From Lasiodiplodia sp. COLG20 (Eukaryota; Ascomycota; Dothideomycetes; Botryosphaeriales; Botryosphaeriaceae), in NCBI GenBank assembly GCA_009801085.1, contig VNWV01000005.1, forward strand, positions 2,852,001 to 2,916,000: DNA of 64,000 bases, given 5' to 3'. The notes under the pieces were generated by a model. The model had not been told where the DNA came from and made no database searches. It saw only the letters and a program-made list of their open reading frames with translations. Shown piece after piece: positions 10,656 through 26,391 of this stretch. Within the stretch, counting starts at the first letter, position 1; each line of letters opens with the position of its first letter. The position numbers and the translations under genes were made by a program.

Positions 10656-13600
10656 TTAATGCTGCTTCCCTCCAGTCCGTATCGGGAGGGCTCTCGGTGT
10701 TGTTGGAGATGCTGGAAACGTGGGAGAAGTCGGCGAGCCTACTGGGCTCATTTGTGCAAGCCGCGCTGCGAAGTCGGTATCAATGAGTGTCTGCGCATCT
10801 GCAAAAGATACTTCCAGTTCTTTCGCAAGCGCTATTGTGACGGGATCATAGCCAGACTCTTCTCCTAGAGTATCCCGTCTTTCCGGTGCCTCATTGCCGT
10901 CCGTGGCAGTTGCACTGCTTGGTCGAGCTGGGAATGACGCATGTTGGTGCTCAAGGCTCCGTCGATGGGTTGGAGACCAGTTCTCTTCACTAAGTCGGCG
11001 CCTCTGCTGGCGTGCAGTGTTCATCGTATTGATGCTGAGAGCATCCGGCTCGAAAAGCGCGTCTTTCTCAACTGTGGGAGTGCGTTCGATCTGTACCTGC
11101 TCAAGAATCTTGCCCATACTCAGTGGCCGTTCATGAGGCCTCTCAAATTGCTCTTCTTCAACCTCTAGGGGCGTATCGATGCCCGCGGCGAGGTTGGCAT
11201 TCCGCTGGAGATATAGGCTAAGACGGTGCGCTTGTCTATCCCAGCTTTCTTGGACTAATCGCAGAGCTGCCTGTACATCTTGTTCCGACAGCTGCTGAGG
11301 GGCGTGCTTCTCAATCGGGTGCTTTCCCATTTTTATGGCGACCTTGTTGCGAAGGGATGATGCCTTTGACTTGTCGTGGTGAGACGTGTCAGTGCGCATG
11401 TTTTTGACTGCCATCTCCGTCTGGCGGAGCGTTTCTTGACGGCTTTCGATCATGGGCGGTAGCCATCGTATGGTGGTGTTGTAATGCAGTGAGTTCACCA
11501 GGTCGGTGAATCCCTGAAGAGGGATCCCATTGTTCTCACAGTGAACTTCCTCCAGGGTGGTGTTGACCTTGAGCACGTCTGCCAGAGTGCTTGCCCCCTG
11601 CAACCCGAGGTTCTGGTTCTGAATGTGGAGTACTTTTAGGGACTTGTTGTGCTGTAGCCCGCATAATGCCTTGTTTATCCCAACGCCTAATTTGGCTATC
11701 TCGAGCTTCGAGTTTTCACCAGAGATGTCCAAGCTGACAAGTGTCGTGTTTTCAGTGAACATTCGTTCAAGCGCTTGACAGGTCTGTTCTGAGGCGTCGT
11801 TCGGCAAGGAAACTTTAGTGATGTCGAGATGCTTGACGGTATTGTTCTTTGCGATCGCCAGGATTAGCTGCGCAAAGTTCGATTCTTCCTCATAGTCAAT
11901 CAGAGTAATGATGAGCTGCGATGGGGCGTAGTTCTCGGAAATTGCGGCAGCGAATTCGTCGTGGAATATCTCTATGCGATTTTGACTGACGTCCATTAGG
12001 AGATCTCGAGAGGAGCCAGGACTGCTGTTCATAGAAAACATCAACTGGGCAATATGTCTGCCAGTGAGGCCGGTGTGGTCCACTCGCAACTCACGTAAGG
12101 AATTGGACTGCGGGCTTGCCAAATATATCGATATAGCATCGACCGTCTCGTGGTTCAGAACCGTCCCGCTGAGGTTGAGTGCGTGTAGCCGCCAAGCGAG
12201 CAGAGTATCGGCTTTTATCAACGGCTCGGGGCCGGCCGTATGCGCAACATTGCAGAGGTTCAACACGCGTATATAGCCGAAAACGCTCAACTGGGGCTCG
12301 AAGATTGCCGGGACCAAACGCGCCGGATTGCTGGAAATGTCGATTGCCTCGAGAGTATTCTCCTGAGTGCGCAGAGCATCCAAAACCAGGGACATTTTTC
12401 TCTCATTCAAGCCGCACCGACGCATCTCCAAGCCACGGAAATGGCACATTTTCTCGGCAGCCGCAGCGATCAGGTAATCGAGATCCGTCTCGCCCAGCTG
12501 GATGTTGTTCAGCACGATCCAGTCCACATTTGTTGTCTGGTACTTGCACAGTGGAAACAGTGCTTCAACAATGCCACATCCAATGTCTTTCGATTTACTC
12601 TCGTCCACGTAATCTGCAGGCTGGCGGGAAATGCAAGAGGTGAAATCCATTCGGCGGAGTTTCCTACTCGTAACAGCAAGCGCCCTGATTTCTTGGACCA
12701 ATAGACAAGATCTCTCCAGATCCTCAAGAGGCAGGTTGATAGGAGTTCCGCGTTTGGTCCTCGTGCATACGTGATCCGAGCCAAACCTGTCGTACAGCTC
12801 ATTGAGGACGTCGAGTTGAATACCCGCAAAAGAAATGGAGCCGAACGTCTCGTTGTAGCGAAGGGCTCTCATGACTGCAAGGAGCTCCAAAGGCCCGTAT
12901 ACAGGCCTCCTCGGATTGTCAGGCGGCAAAAGTTGGAAACGTGGCCAATCCTCGCTCGGATACGTGACTTGGTATCGTATAATATTCGGCGGGATGTTGT
13001 AAGCAATGCAATACGCACACAATGTTCGATCCAAAGACATCTCATCAACAGTCTGAGTGGTCGAAGTGGCATTGATCTGTGCTTTAACCGCGTCAGGAAC
13101 CAGGAAAATGTAAGGGCGAGGATCCCATTCGGGGCGTAAGAAATGGTCGACATGATGGAGGCGCGTCGCAATATCTCCAGCTGCGAGAGAAGCCATGAGC
13201 AGTGTCTTCGGCTTTTGCATTGGCAGTCTAAAAACCAGTTCAAACGTATCATCACTATCACTTAGCCGCACTGATGTGAGAGCCAGCAGCCCGAACGACA
13301 CCTCGTGAGGGTATGATAGCAGGTTGGGGCTAGAGGAGCGCTGCCGCGCTTTGAAGACCGGGATCAAATGGACCTTGTGGATGCCGATGGCGAGGAAGCA
13401 TATACTAGACGTGACCTTGGTAAGGTCGTCCGATGATGACGACGCCGCCTTAGAATGGCCCATGGGCCGCTGGATGACCTTGTAGAGAGCAAAGTTGTTC
13501 GGGTCGTAGTCTCCTTCGCGCTCGACGATTCTCGCAGCGAGTCGGATGTTCTGCTCGGAGATGGGATATGAGTCCACATTCCGCACGCGGTTGGCGGCGG

Positions 13601-14435
13601 CCCGGATGGCCTTGAGCCACATGCGCATTTCATCCGGAGTGCCGAACTGTAAGGTCATAGAATATGCATTGTTGCTCTCTTCTTCAATGTACGATATCTC
13701 GAAAGCGAAATATGGCCGATCGTCGACGAGCTGATAGACAGCGATAAGCTGACGAAGTGGGGTCCCGACGTTTCGATCACCGGAATGGTCCGACACGAAT
13801 GATTGGAAGTCTTGGGTGGAGCCGAAGGAGGGATTTTGGCTATGGCGGCGGCTGAGAGACGAGCTTCGCTGCAAAGGGGAGAGTATGTCCGGAAAGGTTT
13901 CGGCAGCCTTGTGCTGGTTCTTGAAGCGCACAAGGTGCGTCTCGGTCAGGACCAGGTACTCCTTCTTCCGGCGGAAGAGGGTGCTGCTGGTCTGCACCTC
14001 GCCGTTCAGGAGCACATTGCGCGAGCGCAAGCCGACATCGTGCAATTCTCCCCAATTGACCGAAGGCGCCTTGCTGGATACGGCGCTGAGCGGCTCATCA
14101 TCCGGATCATCCGACACAGACTGGGAGCGGCCGGATATCCATGAGCCAATCCGGGGCACATTGCGGTTCCGAGCGCCCCTGGTGTCTATGGGCGACGGCA
14201 CAGGAGAGTAGGCGGGCGCGGGCGACCTGGGCGAATAAGTGTCGGAACCAAAGGGACTGGATGTCCGCGACACGTCCAGGAAGGAGCTGGCGCGGCGCTT
14301 CTGCAGCGTCTTGGGCTTCTCTCTGGCACTCTCGGCGGAGTCGTGGATGGGGGTCAGGGCGGCCAGCGGATTGAGCGACAGCGCGCCGCTGAAGAGGCTT
14401 TTTCTTCTGGCGCCCTTGGAGGACGGCGTCTGCAT
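10656..14435 (-). CDS. PH-domain and leucine-rich-repeat (RNI-like) protein
   Basis: An intron-free frame of 1259 residues. After a Ser/Pro-rich leader (1-125) comes a pleckstrin-homology-like domain at about 140-282 (RNVLLNGEVQ, KKEYLVLTETHLVRFKN, ending MRMWLKAIRAA), interrupted by a Ser-rich loop. A second PH-like or linker segment follows at about 345-435. A ribonuclease-inhibitor-type LRR array runs from roughly 635 to 1040 (for example LRELRVDHTGLTGRHIAQL and SLKVLHIQNQNLGLQGA). The C-terminal 200 residues are charged and disordered. PH followed by RNI-type LRRs recalls the actin regulators of the CARMIL family, but I see no capping-protein motif, so that is only an analogy. It probably acts as a membrane- or cortex-bound scaffold. 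It is transcribed away from PET127 across an 807 bp shared promoter. The start at 14435 is the first Met. Confidence 0.8.
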   Translation of the reverse strand: MQTPSSKGARRKSLFSGALSLNPLAALTPIHDSAESAREKPKTLQKRRASSFLDVSRTSSPFGSDTYSPRSPAPAYSPVPSPIDTRGARNRNVPRIGSWISGRSQSVSDDPDDEPLSAVSSKAPSVNWGELHDVGLRSRNVLLNGEVQTSSTLFRRKKEYLVLTETHLVRFKNQHKAAETFPDILSPLQRSSSLSRRHSQNPSFGSTQDFQSFVSDHSGDRNVGTPLRQLIAVYQLVDDRPYFAFEISYIEEESNNAYSMTLQFGTPDEMRMWLKAIRAAANRVRNVDSYPISEQNIRLAARIVEREGDYDPNNFALYKVIQRPMGHSKAASSSSDDLTKVTSSICFLAIGIHKVHLIPVFKARQRSSSPNLLSYPHEVSFGLLALTSVRLSDSDDTFELVFRLPMQKPKTLLMASLAAGDIATRLHHVDHFLRPEWDPRPYIFLVPDAVKAQINATSTTQTVDEMSLDRTLCAYCIAYNIPPNIIRYQVTYPSEDWPRFQLLPPDNPRRPVYGPLELLAVMRALRYNETFGSISFAGIQLDVLNELYDRFGSDHVCTRTKRGTPINLPLEDLERSCLLVQEIRALAVTSRKLRRMDFTSCISRQPADYVDESKSKDIGCGIVEALFPLCKYQTTNVDWIVLNNIQLGETDLDYLIAAAAEKMCHFRGLEMRRCGLNERKMSLVLDALRTQENTLEAIDISSNPARLVPAIFEPQLSVFGYIRVLNLCNVAHTAGPEPLIKADTLLAWRLHALNLSGTVLNHETVDAISIYLASPQSNSLRELRVDHTGLTGRHIAQLMFSMNSSPGSSRDLLMDVSQNRIEIFHDEFAAAISENYAPSQLIITLIDYEEESNFAQLILAIAKNNTVKHLDITKVSLPNDASEQTCQALERMFTENTTLVSLDISGENSKLEIAKLGVGINKALCGLQHNKSLKVLHIQNQNLGLQGASTLADVLKVNTTLEEVHCENNGIPLQGFTDLVNSLHYNTTIRWLPPMIESRQETLRQTEMAVKNMRTDTSHHDKSKASSLRNKVAIKMGKHPIEKHAPQQLSEQDVQAALRLVQESWDRQAHRLSLYLQRNANLAAGIDTPLEVEEEQFERPHERPLSMGKILEQVQIERTPTVEKDALFEPDALSINTMNTARQQRRRLSEENWSPTHRRSLEHQHASFPARPSSATATDGNEAPERRDTLGEESGYDPVTIALAKELEVSFADAQTLIDTDFAARLAQMSPVGSPTSPTFPASPTTPRALPIRTGGKQH

Positions 14436-15242
14436 CGCGGATGGTCGCGACGGCGCGCGCTTGGGGTGGAGGGCGCAAGCGGTGGTCGCGGTCAGACGAG
14501 AGTCGAGTCTCAGCTGGGCAGAGGGTGGGCGCAGTCGCGAGCGATGAGTGAATGGCGTGGGGCGGCCGAGCGTGAATGCAATTTGGAGAGCTCAGGACAT
14601 AACCAGCGGGGCGGGAAGGGATAGGTCCTTGCTGGCGGGGCGTTCCATCGCGTCTGCGGCTGGGGGGAGCTCTTGGGGCATGGCCCGCGGGCGGACACAG
14701 TGAGGCGCGAGAGGGGAGAGTTGTGTGAGCTCTCGCGCAGGGTTGGCAGCTGCGGGAATACGTCAGTGGGTTAACTGCATGGCGCTTAGGGGCGGGCCCG
14801 GACGCGACAGAAAGCTCCCCCAAGCGGGCGACACGAGCCACCCGCCTGTGATTTCGCACTCGTATGGCAGCCGCCGCCTGAGGTGAGCCCGTCACCCGTC
14901 TGCGCCGCACGCGCTGCCTGGCGCCCTGGCACGCTGTCAAACACGTCCGCCGCGTGCAGCACAGTCCCGAAACAGCTGCCGCCTGTTTCACGCCATCGCC
15001 GCGCCAGTCGTTAGCAACATGGCTTCGGTATTTTACGGTCCCAAACGGGAAGCACCGGCTGCCTAAGGCTGCGCTGTCTTGCCGCGGACCCCCTGCGCGC
15101 CGCCGATCTAATCGGAGGATCATCATTTTTTGTGCGTTGGAGCACATCAACGCCGCTCCGCGCACAGCACTCGATCGCGTCCCAGCCTCCCCGACTGCCT
15201 CTATTTCGCTTCCATCCCGTGCGCACTTCCATTGCGCGCCAA
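14436..15242. other. Divergent promoter region between the PH/LRR gene and PET127
   Basis: 807 bp separate the two start codons. The segment is GC-rich and gives long open frames on both strands that extend into the neighbouring genes out of frame; none has a recognisable product. It must hold both promoters. Confidence 0.55.
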
Positions 15243-18015
15243 ATGCTAGGCCGCACCTGCTTGCGCCGCTTGCAAGCTCCGCGTCCCTACGTTTGCCAGC
15301 CATGCCTCCGCACCCTGCGAGCTGCGCCGCCCGCGCGACCTCTTGATGCCTTTTGCGCCGCCCGCCGATTCCACGCCGTCGCTGTCCTCCACGCGCAGGA
15401 CAATGCTGCCCCTGCCGAGGATAAGCTCGACAAGGCAAATACCAGCGGTGGCGACAAGGAGAATGCCCCAAAAAAGGGCAAGAATAGTAAGGCGAGGAGG
15501 AGGGAGGCGAGAAAACAGGCCGCAGAGGCGAGAAAGCGTAGTGAAAGCCCACCGAAGGTCCGCAAAATCCTCAGTTCACCGGGGAGGGAAGAGAACAGTG
15601 ACAGCCCTGGCGCTGTTGAAAATCCTTCAGCAGACGACCAAGGTCCACAGGCCGAGGACGGTTCGGAGACCAGCAAGGCGAACACGGACATAGACGCAAA
15701 AGAAGCGAAAAGGGCTGATAAAAGGGCCAGACATGCTGCTAGGTTGCTCAAAAGGGCTGCTAAAGCAGAAATGCAGAAACAGAAAAAGAAAGCGGGGAAG
15801 AATCTTGACATTGGCCAAGTGCTTGAACGGGCCGCGGGGAATGGGGCTGCGGAAGTTTTGGCTGCAGCCGCCAAAACCGATAGAGCGCAGACGCTCAAGG
15901 CAGCGCTTCTGCGCACCAAGAAACACCCAAAGAAGAGGCAGGAGCGGGACTTCGTTGACAGTGTGTTGGCCAGGGATGTCCAGCTTACGCGTAAGCCCCG
16001 ACTCCACCTCAGCCCTTGCTCTGCTAACATTACCAGCGATCGATGTGGAGCAACCGCCAATCCCCCAACTCTCTTATGGGTTAGACCGTGTGCTGTTCAA
16101 GTATGTGTTCGTGGCGCCTTGATTACCCTCGGTTGTTGACTCTATTCACAGCCCCGGCGTATACCACCTCCAAGATACGAGAACTCAGGTCTACAACTTT
16201 GATCCTTACCTGCAAAAGATCATGCCGGTTGCGGACTTCAATTTTGACCTGCTGAAGAAGTACATAACATCGTCCCAAGATGAAACTCTCTCCAATCTTG
16301 CCCGCAGCCTTGGGAAACGATATGTTGGCTCTACTTCGAGTATGACCGCCGTGCTAGCTCATTTCCATTTCCTACTTTCACGTTGGCGAGAGTTAAATCT
16401 TTCGATGCTATCGAAGGGGTTCTCCGAGCAACTTAGCACCTTTACTCGGATCAACCGGTTGCCCGCGGCCATTTTCCTCCGGTGGCAGAATGGTACATAT
16501 GCCATCGACGCTGACAAACAGTACGACACAGCCAACATTCTGAGCATGCTGGGCCGTTCTATGGAGAAGTTGCTTACCTTGCCAATGGAAGAGTTCGAGC
16601 GCTACCGAAGGGGGCACCCGGACCAAGTCTCGGATGAGGAACGCGAGGTTCCGGAGTCATATCACTACACGACCCAAGGCGACATGCTCATGCGCTCACA
16701 GCTCGATGCTCAGGACAACCGTCTCCCTGGCACCGGTATGTTTGATCTCAAAACTCGTGCTGTTGTTTCCATCCGTATGGACGTGCAGGACTGGGAGGAG
16801 AATACGGGTTACCAGATCAAAACCGGCACTGGCAATTACGAATCGTTTGAGCGCGAATATTATGATATGATGAGATCAACCATGCTCAAATACTCACTAC
16901 AGGTTCGCATGGGTAGGATGGATGGCATTTTTGTTGCTTATCACAACATTGAGCGCATCTTCGGTTTCCAGTACGTCAGCTTGGACGATATGGACATGGC
17001 GCTCCACAGCCCCGCGAGCGGGACACGCCATTTGGGCGACCAAGAATTCCGTCTTAGTGTCGACCTCCTCAACAAAGTTCTGAATATGGCAACGGAAAAG
17101 TTCCCTGAGACTGTAAGCATTTATGGACTATGGACATGAGACTTCTTGTCGCTAACCCCATATCAGTCTATCCGCTTCCATTTCGAGACTCGCGAAGGTT
17201 CTGAACCATTCATGTACATCTTTGCTCAGCCAATGCCGGAAGAGGAAGTCCGAGCAATCCAAGAGTCCAACAAGGCAAGAACTGAAGCGTGGGAGAGGAA
17301 GGTTCTCGGGTTAACAAGCGATGAGACACCGGAGGGAGCTGATCGTGAGGATCACGAAGATGTCACACTTCGTGTTGCGAACCAGCCCACTGCTCCTGAC
17401 CACCAAACGGTTGACGGGGTGGCGCTGCCGGAGCTGTTCGAGATCCCAGAAGAGGAACCCCAGTGGAGCTCTCTGGCCCCGCAGGTCCAACCTGAGGCTC
17501 TTGAGAATAAGATACTGGAGGAAACTGTTGACTCAGACAGCGACATCACGGCAGACCAGCCCAAGGAAGAGCCGTACTCCGGCCCACTCCTCGCATTGAA
17601 ACTCTGGACGCGCAACAAGATCAACGGTGAACCCGTAGGTCGTGTGAAAGATGTGCGCGAGGACACGGAATGGACGGTGGATTACCAGTTCGAAGAGCTT
17701 TCGCCCTCAGATGGGCAAAAACGCTACCACGAGTCTAAGAGGCGGCGGGCTGTTGGACTGGCCGATCCTGAGATCAGGAAAGAAGGCCTTGAAGAGGAAG
17801 AGAAGGTGCTGAATTTCTATCAGCGGAAGCTGCGCGAGATGAGCAAGAGCGGTCGAGAATGGCGCGAGCAGAAGGATGAGGAAGAAAAGGGCAAAGACAA
17901 GATTGTTCTCGAGCCTCTAGGGGGGTCGAAGGTGGTTCAGCCAACAGAGCCACAGGCTAACGAGCCCGTCAGTGTGGAAGGATACATGAGCTGGCTGTAC
18001 AAAAAGCGGGAGTGA
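15243..18015 (+). CDS. PET127: Pet127-family mitochondrial RNA-processing protein
   Basis: Exons 15243-15990, 16037-16100, 16152-17112 and 17167-18015 give 873 residues. In yeast Pet127 is a mitochondrial membrane-associated factor for 5'-end processing and turnover of mitochondrial RNAs; the family has been placed with PD-(D/E)XK-type nucleases. The N-terminus is basic and lacks acidic residues (MLGRTCLRRLQAPRPYVCQP), a typical matrix-targeting presequence. Next comes a highly charged Lys/Glu/Ala linker to about residue 230. The conserved core starts at QLSYGLDRVLFNPGVYHLQD and includes FHFLLSRWRELNLS, GDMLMRSQLDAQDNRLPGTG followed by MFDLKTRA (a D-x-K pair that fits the nuclease core), and FHFETREG after the last splice. 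The tail is again charged. The ATG at 15243 is chosen because it opens the presequence; upstream ATGs in the same frame would bury it. Confidence 0.9.
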
Positions 18016-18377
18016 ATCGGGGCGGAAATAGCTTGATGGTCAAGGGTGACAATGTACTATAAAACTAGGCTCTGCGTGTTGTCATAGACATACCTGAGTA
18101 TTGGCTGGCGTTTGGTAGATAAAACAGCGATTCTGCTCTTCCTAAAGCGACTGGTGCAGTGCCTGATGGTGCACGGACCCGGTCCGGCGTCATTGCGCGG
18201 AGCTTCAAGCTTCCGTGGGGGCTCGACAGCTTTCAAGCCCGCAGCTACCCCAGAACCTCGCGCTTTTCCTGGCAGCGTCATGCTTGCTTAGGCGCAGTCG
18301 AGTCCAGCAAGCGTCACCTCACACCAGAGGCTCATGTACCAGCTGTAGCTTCTGCACCGCCTGTCCGCCGTCACAAC
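18016..18377. other. Short intergenic region
   Basis: 362 bp between PET127 and the next tandem gene. It holds the terminator of one and the promoter of the other. No motif was recognised. Confidence 0.4.
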
Positions 18378-20889
18378 ATGGCGGAACCGTCGCAAGAAGA
18401 CGTCGACAGCTTTCTCAGCTTTTGCGAGATCGTTACCGGCAGGAGACCCGACCCAAAATTTGCGCCGCGCTACATCAAGGTGAGGGAAGCGCTCCCCCTT
18501 CGGACGCTACGTGGGCTGACACTCGACCAGGATGCCAACGGTGACCTAGACCGCGCCATCAGCAACTTCGAGCAAGATCCCAATCGCTACGCCGCCGACA
18601 AGTACGACGAAACGCTCTTCTCGCAAGACCGTGATGGCGGCAGCAACCAGTACGCTGGAATACCTTGTGAGTGCTCCCTGCGCGGCTCCTAGCGCCTGCG
18701 CTGCGGTGCCTGACCAATGCGCGAGCAGCTTTCCAAATCGACCACGCGAACGAGTCCCTCTCCCAATACCCTCAGAGCACTGCTGCCACCCGGCCCAATA
18801 CCCCGAGTAACAGTATGCACGATTCCGACATGGGAGACTCCCAGGCCCTGGGTGCGCCCGCAAAACGGAGCATCGCGAGCTAGACGCTGACAGCCTTGAT
18901 AGATGCAGGAGCCGGCCAAGAGACCGGCGTGGTGGGCGCATCAGGAGTCCAGTTCGGCCCTGCGACCCGGGAGTACTACGAGCAGAACCAATGGGCCATG
19001 ACCACCGTTTCCAGCACTGTTCCCGACCCGCCTCCGGCCCAGCGCAAGAGAGAACCTGGCGAACCCGCTTTCATGAAACCTCTACCATCCCAGGACTACC
19101 TCCCCTCACTCATAACCATTCTCAACACCATTCCCATGTCTCACAACGCACTTCTCATGAAGAACCATCTCCTCCCGCATTACGGCCAAGATCCGCAATG
19201 GTGGACAGGAAACCCCATCGCCGTAGCCCAAACAATTGACCTCGACGACGTACGCCAGGAAGATGGACGGACGGAGATCATCCATGAGACACAAAGAATC
19301 ATGGCCTTCCTGGACTACACCGATCGTGCGTATGGGAGCGTCGAACCCTTGAACAAGATTGAGGGCAGCGTGGGGGATACGGAAGCTGTGAGGTTTCTAG
19401 ATGCATGGCAAGCTGCTGCCTCACAGATCGAGCCTGGTGCTGGGCACGACAAGCTTTTCGAAACTACTGCCCGAGAAATCCTGTCTGGAGAGGTGTCCAG
19501 TGCAAGCTTTAAGTGCTTAATGCCGATACTGAGCAACCGCGGTGCTGATGCACCCGCATCGCTGTATGACGTTCTAGACGAGACCATTTGGTCCAATGAT
19601 CTTGATGGCTCGAAGGATGTACAGGCGTCAATTAGCAGTCTTGCTGAAGTACTCGTAATGGTCGTAAAGCAGCCGGACTCGACTGCAACGGGCCTCAACA
19701 TGACCATACCTTCGTCGTGGTATGTCGACAGATATATGGCCCAGAACGAGACGAAGGCAAAGCAGATGAGAAGAGCTTGCGCGGAGAAAAAGAAGGAGCT
19801 CGCCGACATCGAGGCGCAGACGCAACGATACTCAAGATTTCACTATAACGGCACCTCTGGCAGCTCGCTAGACCTATTGGAGGTGGCCATGTCAGCTATG
19901 ACCATGCAGCCTCTAAGCCCTACGGGCGATCCCATGCCTAATCCCAACGCCGAACGCGACGCCAGATTGCACCAGAAAATCCAGAGTGTCTACGACAGAG
20001 TCAAGAGGAAACTCGAAGGTAAAGTGGTATGTCGTTGTAATCAAGGAGCTGTCTGACGTCGGCGCAGTGCTCAAAAGTCAGGAAGAAGAGGCGCGTAAAG
20101 CGTACGACGAGCTTTCCGGTCTTCTCAAGGAGCCGAAAGAAGGACCAGAAGCCAACCCAACGGTCAAGTACCGGCTTTGCGGCATCTCATCAGACCCTGC
20201 GGTGACGTATATCCAAAGTCGGCGCAAATTCGACGTGGATGAGAGCATGGACGAATCAATGGCGGTGGGCAACGCAGACGCAGCACGGACTTCAACTGAC
20301 TGGTGGAGGATTCACTACGATAGCACGGGCCAGATATCGAAGTCGGTGAGTGAAGCTTATCCAGACAACGGAAAGGGGCAACGATGCTAATGCTTAGTTT
20401 GTAGCGCATCTCTGAGGTTGACGCGCTCGCGGCAGCGGCCATGGAAAATCGCGAGGTTCTCCTGGTGTATGCTAGCGAGGAAGCGCTGAAAGAGCGGTTC
20501 GCAGACATTCCTCAAGCGCTTGCTGTAAGTTTTCCAGTCCGTCTAGGCAGGGGGGCAGGCCTTCAGTATTAACAGGCTTCAAGGAATTCGTCTCCGGAGA
20601 CAACGTGCTGTTCCGTGAAGAACTTGCTCAGGACGTGGAGCAACCTCCTCCGTACGACGGCAGCGGATCAGTAGGTGGCGACGGAGACGCGGACTTCGCA
20701 AACATGTCGGCGAAGGAGTGGTATGGAGAGGAACAGCAAAAGCAGCCTGAAATGGCGGAGAGGGGAGCGGGTCTGGTGGCTGAGATGGCGTCTGCAGCAA
20801 GCAGGGGTAGGGAGACGGATGCGGATGCAGCCATGACTGATGCGGGCGGCCCCGCATCACAGCACATTGAATTCGCGGATGGCAAGTAG
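18378..20889 (+). CDS. UBA-like / ubiquitin-interaction fungal protein
   Basis: Exons 18378-18479, 18531-18666, 18729-18812 (end uncertain), 18903-20018, 20068-20345, 20405-20524 and 20584-20889 give about 713 residues. The N-terminus reads as a UBA-like three-helix fold (QEDVDSFLSFCEIVTGRRP ... DANGDLDRAISNFEQDP), found in ubiquitin receptors. The middle (QDYLPSLITILNTIPMSHNA, then WWTGNPIAVAQTIDLDD) belongs to a fungal family usually labelled ubiquitin-interaction-motif protein and resembles the region before the catalytic part of USP25/28-type proteases, but no Cys/His protease boxes are present. A coiled coil follows (KSQEEEARKAYDEL), and the acidic tail ends with FADGK. The donor of the third intron is ambiguous (18807, 18813 or 18852); all keep frame and all remove the stop at 18881. 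The last acceptor is at 20583, not 20575, on frame grounds. Likely a non-catalytic ubiquitin adaptor. Confidence 0.75.
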
Positions 20890-21222
20890 TAAGGTGGTCG
20901 CGGATAGTCCATAGTTTGCGCGAGCGCAATTGCGGCTCGACGAATGTACAGTCACTCTCGGCCAGCGTCACGGCGTTAACGCCGAAGCTAACTCGAAGAG
21001 TGCGCGGCTTGGCGAGCTCACGCCTTGGGGCGATCTGTGGAGCTTATCCGCTTACCTGAGTGACGTCTGGAAACCCGATCGTCCCGTTGGCTCTTCTTGC
21101 CTTCTAAAAAGGCGCCCCGGGGCGTTGGTGCTGCTTACACATCTTCTCAACATCCCTTCTCCTCCATCCGCCCTTTTGCGCAGCGTGGACTCCCTCGACC
21201 GCTCCGTGCCGCGACAGCTTCA
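20890..21222. other. Short intergenic region
   Basis: 333 bp between two tandem genes; presumed terminator and promoter of the ABC transporter. No motif beyond a C/T-rich leader near 21145-21180. Confidence 0.4.

Positions 21223-26391
<5,169 letters not shown>

Noticed and set aside
14107..15552. Minus-strand frame of 481 codons across the PH/LRR start and the PET127 5' end
   Set aside because: It overlaps two better-supported genes out of frame and has no recognisable domain.
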